Source: Xanthomonas hortorum pv. cynarae (GTDB lineage Bacteria; Pseudomonadota; Gammaproteobacteria; Xanthomonadales; Xanthomonadaceae). Taken from it: a stretch of 56,402 nucleotides of DNA. A program made the position numbers and the translations under genes. Location of the stretch: positions 1 through 56,402 of the forward strand of contig NZ_MDFM01000006.1 in assembly GCF_002939985.1 (NCBI RefSeq). The letters run 5' to 3'. The first letter of the stretch is position 1. Every line of letters starts with the position of its first letter. The notes under the pieces were generated by a model that was not told the DNA's origin, did no database searches, and saw nothing but the letters and a program-made list of their open reading frames with translations. Shown piece by piece: positions 50,336-56,402 of the stretch.

Positions 50336-50360
50336 CACGCGGGTTTTCTGACATTATGAT
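50332..50360 (+). promoter_or_regulatory. Strong sigma70-type promoter of the H-NS-like gene
   Basis: TTGTCA (50332-50337), exactly 17 bases, then TATGAT (50355-50360): each hexamer is one base from consensus. It gives a leader of about 48 bases. This is the best promoter match I found in the window and suits an abundant nucleoid protein. Confidence 0.75.
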
Positions 50361-50414
50361 GGCCAGCGCTGCCACGGACCGGCATTCTTTTCTCTCTCAT
50401 TTTCCGGAGTAGTG

Positions 50415-50879
50415 ATGTCGATCGATCTTAGCGGCCTGTCGGCCAAGCAGTTGGGTGCACTGATCAAGAATGCGAAGAAGCAGCAGACGGTGGTTGCCAA
50501 GCGCACCCCGATCGCAAAGGTCCGCACCCAGCTGACCCGCGCCGCAAAAGCGCATGGTTATTCCATTGCAGAATTGTTTGGCGCTTCCGCCACTGCCAGC
50601 GCTGGTCCGGGTCGCCCCGCTGCCGCTGCCAAGCCGGGCCCGCGCGCCGGCCGCAAGCTGGGCAAGGTGCCGCCGAAGTATCGCAACCCGGCCAATCCCC
50701 AGGAAGCCTGGACCGGCCGTGGCAAGCAGCCGCGCTGGCTGGCCGAATTGACCGCCGCCGGCAAGAAAGTCGAAGACTTTCTGATCAGCAAGGTCGGCGG
50801 CAAGAAGACCCCGGCCAAGAAGACCTCGGCACGTAAAGTTGTCACCAAGCGCGCCACCAAGAAGTCCAAGGCCGCTTGA
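50415..50879 (+). CDS. H-NS family nucleoid protein with lysine-rich tail
   Basis: A 154-aa DNA-binding protein. The ATG at 50415 follows CCGGAG; a GTG directly before it could also serve. The N-terminal helical oligomerisation part is short (about 1-50). The H-NS DNA-binding motif is clear in PPKYRNPANPQEAWTGRGKQ then PRWL. Unlike classical H-NS, a linker rich in Ala, Gly and Pro precedes it, and the C-terminus is a histone H1-like tail (GKKTPAKKTSARK and KRATKKSKAA). In Xanthomonas, proteins of this type (the Xrv group) affect virulence gene expression; assignment to a specific member is not possible here. It stands alone between its own promoter and terminator. Confidence 0.88.
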   Translation: MSIDLSGLSAKQLGALIKNAKKQQTVVAKRTPIAKVRTQLTRAAKAHGYSIAELFGASATASAGPGRPAAAAKPGPRAGRKLGKVPPKYRNPANPQEAWTGRGKQPRWLAELTAAGKKVEDFLISKVGGKKTPAKKTSARKVVTKRATKKSKAA

Positions 50880-50890
50880 TTCAAACCAAT

Positions 50891-50917
50891 AAAAACGCCG
50901 GCATTGCCGGCGTTTTT
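50891..50917. terminator. Bidirectional rho-independent terminator
   Basis: AAAAACGCCGGC (50891-50902) pairs perfectly with GCCGGCGTTTTT (50906-50917) around the loop ATT. It lies between the convergent H-NS-like gene and the ThrE-type gene, 11 bp past the former and 22 bp past the latter, and can serve both. Confidence 0.9.
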
Positions 50918-50938
50918 ATTGCGCGCGTTTCCTGAACC

Positions 50939-52198
50939 TCATAAATTCTTGCGGGCCGGAATCAACAGATTGCCGAACAGCAATCCGGCCATCAATGCCA
51001 TCACGATATTGGTCACTGCCAATAGTGCCGCTTGCCCGACACTGACATCCTGTTGCTGCACCAGGGTGAGAAATCCGCGCAGGCTGGTACTACCCGGAAC
51101 CAGCATGATGATGCCCGGCAAACGAATCAATGCACCGGGTCTTTGCACCACCCGCCCAAATAGATTACCGGCGGCAGTCAATGCCATGGCCGAGGCGAAT
51201 ACGCCGGCCGGGCCGCCCCAGGCATGCCCCGCATAACGCGCAATGACACAACCGGACATGGCTGCAGCCATGATCCAGGGATAATCGCGTCGACTGGCCT
51301 TGAACAACACTGCAAACGCATAAGCGGCCACCAGCAGCGAAGCCCATTCCACCCAACTGGCCTGCGGACGCACCGCGGCGAGCTGTGGCTGCAAGCCGAC
51401 CAGCTGCGTCAGCGTCACCGCGATCACCGCACCGACGGTGAGCTTGAGCACCGTGGTCACCGCGCCGGCCAGGCGCGCGGTTCCTGAGACCCAGTGCTGG
51501 CTGGCCAGCTCGTTGAAGGCATTGGTCAGCGACATGCCGGGCAGCAGCACCACCAGCGAGGCGATGATCACCGTATTGAGATTCAACGGGCCGAGCAGCG
51601 AGCCGACCACCGTCGCCACCACCCCGGCCAGCAAGCCGGCCAATGCTTCTCCGGCCTCCTTGGTGGCCGGGCGTTTATCGGTGTATTGGGTCAGCAGCCC
51701 GATCGACATACCGATCGCGCCAGCGGTGGCGATATCCAGCCAGGGCAATTTCCACAGCCCGGCAACGCCGGCTGCGGCCAGCCCGAAGGCCAGCACCTGC
51801 ATGGTCTTGCCACGCCGGTCGACCTCGCGGTCCAGCCGACGCAGCGCCGTGTGCCCCTGCGCGATGCTCATGCGTCCATTGGCCACGCTGTCGGCGATGT
51901 AATCGGCCACGCTGAGTTTGTACAGATCGTTCTCGCCCGGGGCCAGCCGGATCACCCGCGTGATGTCGCTGGAGCCGATCGACTTGGTCGGGTCGCTGAA
52001 GCTCAAGATAATCCCGGTGGGATTGGACCAGGGCTCGCAGTCCAGCCCCAGCTTCTGCGACAGCCCGACCACCGCGGCCTCCAGCCGCTGCGCGGTGGTG
52101 CCGTAGGTATGCAGGCGCCCGGCGATTTCCGAAACGAAGGCGACGCGCTGCGCGTAGGTGGCGCTGGCGGACGGTTGGACGAGGGTGGCGGCGGACAT
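50939..52198 (-). CDS. Threonine/serine exporter family protein (ThrE-like)
   Basis: A 419-aa membrane protein of the ThrE family, which exports threonine and serine in Corynebacterium. The cytoplasmic N-terminal part (about 1-125, with YGTTAQRLEAAVVGLSQKLGL) is followed by about ten membrane helices. It combines the two halves that E. coli splits into YjjP and YjjB: DUF1212-like (PLNLNTVIIASLVVLLPGMS) and a C-terminal half (LPGIIMLVPGSTSLRGF). The ATG at 52198 (MSAATLVQPS) is chosen because further upstream in-frame ATGs would enter the region upstream of the divergent mlaE gene. Substrate in this organism is not shown by sequence. Confidence 0.85.
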   Translation of the reverse strand: MSAATLVQPSASATYAQRVAFVSEIAGRLHTYGTTAQRLEAAVVGLSQKLGLDCEPWSNPTGIILSFSDPTKSIGSSDITRVIRLAPGENDLYKLSVADYIADSVANGRMSIAQGHTALRRLDREVDRRGKTMQVLAFGLAAAGVAGLWKLPWLDIATAGAIGMSIGLLTQYTDKRPATKEAGEALAGLLAGVVATVVGSLLGPLNLNTVIIASLVVLLPGMSLTNAFNELASQHWVSGTARLAGAVTTVLKLTVGAVIAVTLTQLVGLQPQLAAVRPQASWVEWASLLVAAYAFAVLFKASRRDYPWIMAAAMSGCVIARYAGHAWGGPAGVFASAMALTAAGNLFGRVVQRPGALIRLPGIIMLVPGSTSLRGFLTLVQQQDVSVGQAALLAVTNIVMALMAGLLFGNLLIPARKNL

Positions 52199-52364
52199 GC
52201 GTAGCGGGTCGGATCGGAGCAACGCCGTCTGGCGAGACCGCCAGTGTATGCCGCAGTGCGCGTGGCCGGCGCCCCGATCGCCCATGCCGGAGCCACAGGT
52301 GCGAAGCGTCCCCAACATTCGCTCACGCCGGGCGCGGTATGCTGGCGCCACGGACAGGCCACCC

Positions 52365-53477
52365 ATGATCAAACCGCAACCTCCACGCATCGAACAAGAC
52401 TCGCAGGATCACGCACAGGTCCGCCTTGCCGGCAGTTGGGTCCTGGCGACCGCATTGCCGCAGGCAGAACTGCTGCAGGCCGTGCCCGATGGCATTCGTC
52501 GTATCGACGCGCGCGGCATCGCGCAACTGGATTCGGCCGGCGTGCTGCAGTTGCTGCGCTTCGCCAGCCGCATGGGTTTGAAGGAAGACGCGATCGATTT
52601 CCGCGATGAGCACCAGGCCCTGGTGTGCACCATCGAAGAACTCAACGACGAGCGCCCCAAACCCAAACGCGACTATGGTTTTGTCGCCGCGCTGGACCGT
52701 CTGGGCCGCACCACGCATGGCGTTGGCCAGGGCATTCTGGAGCTGAACAGCTTTCTGGGCGAGAACCTGGTCAAGATCGCGCGGCTGATCCACGAGCCGC
52801 GCCGCTTCCGCCTGACCTCCACCGTGCACCACATGGAACAGGTCGGCCTGGACGCGGTACCGCTGGTGGTGCTGCTGTCGTATCTGGTGGGCGCGGTGAT
52901 CGCGTTCCTGGGCTCGACCATCCTGCGCGACTTCGGCGCGGAAATTTATGTGGTGGAGCTTGTCTCGATCGCCTTCCTGCGCGAGTTCGCGGTGCTGCTG
53001 ACCGCGATTGTCTTGGCCGGGCGCACCGCCAGCGCCTTTACCGCGCAGATCGGTGCAATGAAATCGCGCGAGGAAGTGGATGCCATCCGCACCCTGGGCC
53101 TGGACCCGATCGACCTGCTGGTGATTCCACGCCTGCTGGCGCTGATCTTCACCCTGCCGCTGCTGACCTTCATCGCGATGATCGCCGGCCTGGCCGGTGG
53201 TGTGACGGTGGGTGCGTTCGATCTGGATATTCCGCCGCAGATGTATCTGGCGCGCATGCACGACACCATCCAGTTGCGGCATTTTCTGGTCGGGCTGTCC
53301 AAAGCGCCGCTGTTTGCGCTGGTGATCGGCCTGATCGGCTGTCTGGAAGGCTTGAAGGTCAGCGGCACTGCGCAGTCGGTTGGCGAGCGCACCACCTCCT
53401 CGGTGGTGCAGACGATTTCCTTGGTCATCATCCTCGACGCGATCGCCGCGCTGTGGTTCATGAAGATGGGGTGGTGA
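52365..53477 (+). CDS. mlaE: MlaE-family permease with N-terminal STAS domain
   Basis: A 370-aa protein joining a STAS-like domain (about residues 15-95, with DARGIAQLDSAGVLQLLRFA) to an MlaE permease (about 115-370). The permease carries VVLLSYLVGAVIAFLGS, FGAEIYVVELVSIAFLREFAVLLTAI and the coupling helix region EEVDAIRTLGLDPIDLLVIPR. In E. coli the STAS protein MlaB is separate, so this is a natural MlaB-MlaE type fusion. It acts with MlaF and MlaD in phospholipid transport between the membranes. First gene of the operon; the ATG at 52365 is preferred, as the upstream frame overlaps the divergent exporter gene. Confidence 0.9.
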   Translation: MIKPQPPRIEQDSQDHAQVRLAGSWVLATALPQAELLQAVPDGIRRIDARGIAQLDSAGVLQLLRFASRMGLKEDAIDFRDEHQALVCTIEELNDERPKPKRDYGFVAALDRLGRTTHGVGQGILELNSFLGENLVKIARLIHEPRRFRLTSTVHHMEQVGLDAVPLVVLLSYLVGAVIAFLGSTILRDFGAEIYVVELVSIAFLREFAVLLTAIVLAGRTASAFTAQIGAMKSREEVDAIRTLGLDPIDLLVIPRLLALIFTLPLLTFIAMIAGLAGGVTVGAFDLDIPPQMYLARMHDTIQLRHFLVGLSKAPLFALVIGLIGCLEGLKVSGTAQSVGERTTSSVVQTISLVIILDAIAALWFMKMGW

Positions 53478-53481
53478 TGAA

Positions 53482-53593
53482 GCCGAGATTCGACATTCGG
53501 GATTCGGAATTCGTTCAAAGCACAAGCGCGGGCCTTTCCGCGCTCGGGAGAAGCCTGCTGTGACCAATCCCCAATCCCAAATCCCCAATCCCG
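53482..53593. repeat. GGGATT mini-element spanning the mlaE-mlaF junction
   Basis: The left arm (53482-53513) contains GATTCGACATTCGGGATTCG; the right arm (53564-53593) is CCAATCCCCAATCCCAAATC and beyond. About 50 bp of unique sequence lies between and includes the mlaF ribosome-binding site. The right arm is inside mlaF and encodes its first residues (NPQSQIPNP). Confidence 0.75.
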
Positions 53594-54402
53594 GCACCGA
53601 GATCGATACCGACGACGACCAGCTGGCGATCTCGGTGCGCGGTCTGACCAATCGCTTCGGCAGCCAGGTCGTGCACGAGGAGCTGGATCTGGATGTGCGC
53701 CGCGGCGAAATCCTGGGCGTGGTCGGCGGCTCGGGCACCGGCAAGTCGGTGCTGATGCGCAGCATCCTGGGCCTGCGGGAGCCGGACGCCGGCAGCATCC
53801 AGGTGCTGGGCGCGGATGCGCGCTCGGGCCGCTTTGTCGACCGTCAGCACATCACCCGCAACACCGGCGTGCTGTTTCAGGACGGCGCGCTGTTCTCGTC
53901 GATGACCGTTGGCGAGAACGTGCAGGTGCCGCTGAAAGAGCATCACGGCGAGTTCCCGGAGCGCTGGTATTTCGAACTGGCGCTGCTGAAGATCAAGCTG
54001 GCTGGCCTGCCAGCCGATGCGCTGGACAAGCTGCCTTCGCAATTGTCCGGCGGCATGCGCAAGCGCGCCGGGCTGGCGCGTGCACTGGCGCTGGACCCGC
54101 CGCTGCTGTTTCTGGACGAACCCACCGCTGGCCTGGACCCGATCGGCGCGGCCGCCTTCGACCGTTTGATCCGGACCTTGCAGCAGGCGCTGGGCCTGAC
54201 CGTGTTCCTGATCACCCACGACCTGGATACGCTGTACGCCATCTGCGACCGCATCGCGGTGCTGGCCGATCGCAAGGTGATCGCCAACGCACCGCTGGCC
54301 GAAGTCGAACAGCTCGACCACCCCTGGATCCAGGAATACTTCCACGGTCCGCGCGCCCGCGCCGCGCGCGCGGCCAAGACCGACTCCACCGAGACCGCCT
54401 GA
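53560..54402 (+). CDS. mlaF: Mla phospholipid transport ATPase MlaF
   Basis: A 280-aa ABC ATPase. Walker A is GGSGTGKSV, the signature LSGGMRKR, Walker B LLFLDEPTAGLDP and the switch His in LITHD. The GTG start at 53560 follows GGGAG; no later start codon with good context precedes the ABC domain. The first dozen residues (TNPQSQIPNP) are encoded by a repeat element and are not family sequence. The C-terminus has an Ala/Arg-rich tail. It energises the MlaE permease. Confidence 0.92.
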   Translation: MTNPQSQIPNPGTEIDTDDDQLAISVRGLTNRFGSQVVHEELDLDVRRGEILGVVGGSGTGKSVLMRSILGLREPDAGSIQVLGADARSGRFVDRQHITRNTGVLFQDGALFSSMTVGENVQVPLKEHHGEFPERWYFELALLKIKLAGLPADALDKLPSQLSGGMRKRAGLARALALDPPLLFLDEPTAGLDPIGAAAFDRLIRTLQQALGLTVFLITHDLDTLYAICDRIAVLADRKVIANAPLAEVEQLDHPWIQEYFHGPRARAARAAKTDSTETA

Positions 54403-54404
54403 GC

Positions 54405-55331
54405 ATGGAAACCAAAGCCAATTACGTCCTGATCGGCGCCTTCACCATCGTGGCAGGCCTGGCCTTGCTGCTGTTCGGGCTGTGGGCGGCCAAATATTCC
54501 TCCGACCGCACCTGGCAGCAATACCGCGTGGTGTTTCGCGAGGCAGTGACCGGCCTGACGGTCGGCAGCCCGGTGCAATACAACGGCATCGCGGTCGGCT
54601 CGATCACCGAGCTGACGCTGGCGCCGAACGACCCGCGCCAGGTCGTGGCGCACGTGCGGGTGAACTCCACCACGCCGATCAAGAGCGATACGCGCGCCAA
54701 GCTGGCCATCACCAGCCTGACCGGCCCGTCGATCATCCAGCTCTCCGGCGGCACGCCCGAAGCACCTTCGCTGACCACCATCGACAAGAGCGACGCGCCG
54801 ATCATCCAGACCACGCCGTCGGCATTGCAGAACATCACCGACACCGCCAACCGCATCGTCGAGCGCATGGACCAGATGCTCTCGGACAAGAACGTGGCCA
54901 GCATCACCGCCACCTTGCAGAACCTGGAAAAGATCAGCAGCGGCATCGCCGACCGCGACGAAGGCATGCAGGCGCTGATCGTCAGCGCACGCGATGCCGC
55001 ACGCAATCTGGACACCACCCTGACCACCACCAACGGCACCATCAAGCGGCTGGACCAGAACCTGGTGCAGCAGTTGCCGGGCATCCTGGCCAAGCTCGAT
55101 GCCACCCTGGTCAAGCTGGATTCGGCCGCCGGCAACGCCGACAACATCCTTGGCGAGAACCGCGCGGCCATCAATAGTTTCGCCAACGATGGCCTCGGCC
55201 AACTTGGGCCCACGCTGACCGAATTGCGCGGTCTGATCCGCGACCTGCGCCGGGTCAGCGACAAACTGGACAATAATCCTGCGCGCTACCTGCTCGGCCG
55301 CGACGCACCCAAGGAGTTCGAACCGAAATGA
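54405..55331 (+). CDS. mlaD: MCE-domain lipid transport protein MlaD
   Basis: A 308-aa inner-membrane-anchored MCE protein. One membrane helix (about residues 7-28) is followed by a single MCE domain (about 38-118, with FREAVTGLTVGSPVQYNGIAVG). The long C-terminal helical region is much longer than in E. coli MlaD (183 aa), which suggests a tunnel-like extension as in PqiB/YebT-type MCE proteins. It forms a ring on the periplasmic side of MlaE and binds lipid. It starts two bases after mlaF and overlaps the next gene as ATGA. Confidence 0.9.
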   Translation: METKANYVLIGAFTIVAGLALLLFGLWAAKYSSDRTWQQYRVVFREAVTGLTVGSPVQYNGIAVGSITELTLAPNDPRQVVAHVRVNSTTPIKSDTRAKLAITSLTGPSIIQLSGGTPEAPSLTTIDKSDAPIIQTTPSALQNITDTANRIVERMDQMLSDKNVASITATLQNLEKISSGIADRDEGMQALIVSARDAARNLDTTLTTTNGTIKRLDQNLVQQLPGILAKLDATLVKLDSAAGNADNILGENRAAINSFANDGLGQLGPTLTELRGLIRDLRRVSDKLDNNPARYLLGRDAPKEFEPK

Positions 55332-55972
55332 CTGCCATGCGCCTGTTGCGTCCCTTGTTGTGCGTCTCGTTGCTGACGCTGGGCGGCTGCTCGCTGCTGA
55401 CCGGCGGCGACCAGAAACCGGCCACGATCTATGCACCCACCGTGCGGATCACGCCGAACCCGTCCTGGCCGCAAGTCAGCTGGCAACTCTCGGTTGCCAA
55501 GCCTAGCGCCGCGCGCGTCATCGACAGCCCGCGCATCAACGTGCGCCCCACCCCGGGTGAATTGCAGGTCTATCACGGCGCAGGCTGGGCACAGCCGGCC
55601 ACCGACATGCTGGAAGACAGCGTGGTGCGCGCGTTCGAAGACTCCGGCAAGATCGCGGCGGTCGCCCGCATCGGCACCGGCATCCGCTCCGACTACAAGC
55701 TGGTCATCGACCTGCGCCGCTTCGAGTCGGACTATGCGGGCCAATCGCTGCCCTCGGCCACCATCGAACTCAACGCCAAACTGCTGCACGCCGCCGATCA
55801 GCGCGTGGTGGCCTCGCGCACCTTCCTGGTTGCACGCCCGTCCACGGGTACCGACACCGCAACGGTTGCCGCAGCTTTCGAGCAGGCAATGACGCAGGTC
55901 ACCACCGAGCTGGTGGGTTGGACGCTGATCACCGGTCAGCAGGATAGCCAGAACTTGCAGCGTTCGTTGTAA
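55328..55972 (+). CDS. ABC-type transport auxiliary lipoprotein (PqiC/YmbA-like)
   Basis: A 214-aa lipoprotein with lipobox LGGC (Cys21). The mature part resembles the ABC_trans_aux domain: DSPRINVRPTPGELQVYHGAGWAQPATDML is the hallmark stretch. Such lipoproteins accompany MCE systems (PqiC with PqiAB) and are thought to connect the MCE protein to the outer membrane. Here it takes the place usually held by mlaC/mlaB in E. coli operons. Its ATG overlaps the mlaD stop, so translation is coupled. Last gene of the operon. Confidence 0.85.
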   Translation: MTAMRLLRPLLCVSLLTLGGCSLLTGGDQKPATIYAPTVRITPNPSWPQVSWQLSVAKPSAARVIDSPRINVRPTPGELQVYHGAGWAQPATDMLEDSVVRAFEDSGKIAAVARIGTGIRSDYKLVIDLRRFESDYAGQSLPSATIELNAKLLHAADQRVVASRTFLVARPSTGTDTATVAAAFEQAMTQVTTELVGWTLITGQQDSQNLQRSL

Positions 55973-56021
55973 GCGCAAAGCGACAGAAGCTTTGCACGCG
56001 ACCACCGACCAACTGTCTGGT

Positions 56022-56124
56022 GCGGTGTCCTCACCGCTTGCGGGACAGTGTGGCGGCATGGATGCCGCCACCGAGCCCCCAGGGACGGGTTCACGGCGTG
56101 TCCCGCGAGCGATGAGGGCACCGC
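56022..56124. repeat. Palindromic repeat B, copy 3
   Basis: Same 103-bp length and orientation as copy 1, with scattered substitutions, for example CTCACCGC for CTCGCCGC in the left arm. The arms still pair, and the central GTGGCGGCAT-GG-ATGCCGCCAC is unchanged. Confidence 0.85.
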
Positions 56125-56243
56125 GCTCTAGATTGACTAGGCTTGAAGATCGCTAAGCAACCGCAACACGCGAAATCTCAGCGTCTCGAATTGATTGGGC
56201 AGTGCTGATAAATCAATTGCAAAGCGGTTGATCTGCTCGCTGG

Positions 56244-56378
56244 CTGCAGGGCCCTTGCCCGCCCACCATCGCAGGACACGCTGCAAGTACGTCCTTGTAA
56301 GCTCTTACGCGGCATCCATGCCGCGTAAGGTCCCGCGACGGTGGGCGGGCAAGGACCAGTCGAGATGGTCGGTGTGCA
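56244..56378. repeat. Palindromic repeat A, copy 3
   Basis: 135 bp, the same length and orientation as copy 1 (core 56254-56353). Only a few differences are seen, such as GCAGGAC for GCGGGAC in the left arm. The trailing GACCA...TGGTC hairpin is also kept. Confidence 0.85.
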
Positions 56379-56402
56379 AGGGTGCAAGCAATGCATAACG
56401 TG

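Larger units (their letters stand above)
55973..56402. other. Gene-free repeat region after the mla operon
   Basis: Contains copy 3 of repeats B and A (separate entries) and no gene. The stem of repeat B, 50 bp past the last mla gene, may double as its terminator. The sequence runs to the window edge. Confidence 0.55.

Overview
The window is a high-GC stretch of a Xanthomonas (gammaproteobacterial plant pathogen) chromosome. The genus is inferred from a complete xps-type type II secretion (T2SS) operon in the order E-F-G-H-I-J-K-L-M-N-D, two YadA-like adhesins beside it, a PL1 pectate lyase, and an H-NS-like protein with a lysine-rich tail. I cannot fix the species.

Layout. 1-0.6 kb: gene-free, with two related palindromic repeats (called A and B here). 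0.6-12.4 kb (minus): the xps operon, with most junctions overlapping by ATGA, ending in a glycosyltransferase-like gene coupled to xpsD. 12.4-27.7 kb (minus): a two-gene cassette present twice, each copy a secreted S8 subtilisin-like protease plus a trimeric autotransporter adhesin (2189 and 1331 aa). 28.4-32.5 kb (minus): purL, carrying two in-frame insertions of a GGGATT-armed mini-element. 32.7-37.9 kb: dsbC-xerD, an RDD membrane protein, and lptF-lptG plus a small membrane protein. 38.0-43.3 kb (plus): pepA-holC-valS. 43.3-46.0 kb: a second B/A repeat pair, a pectate lyase pseudogene, an intact pectate lyase, and a gene-free stretch. 46.0-47.8 kb (minus): pssA-holD-rimI, where holD is a divergent DNA polymerase III psi subunit. 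47.9-50.9 kb (plus): a DUF4124 protein, proS and an H-NS-like gene. 50.9-52.2 kb (minus): a ThrE-type exporter. 52.4-56.0 kb (plus): a four-gene Mla/Mce lipid transport operon. 56.0-56.4 kb: a third B/A repeat pair.

How the genes fit together. Much of the window concerns the cell envelope and surface. The T2SS lies next to likely cargo (two S8 proteases, a pectate lyase) and to large outer-membrane adhesins. LptFG, Mla, PssA and DsbC maintain the envelope. Both accessory subunits of the clamp loader, chi (HolC) and psi (HolD), are encoded here, about 6.5 kb apart.

The least conventional signals are: (i) a family of short elements whose arms are inverted GGGATT/AATCCC arrays, filling operon gaps and inserted in frame inside purL and at the start of mlaF; (ii) the duplicated protease-adhesin cassette, whose adhesins share an almost identical C-terminal anchor but unrelated N-terminal ends; (iii) the A/B palindrome pair, found three times; and (iv) the divergent holD. 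No tRNA, rRNA, CRISPR array or recognisable transposase was seen.
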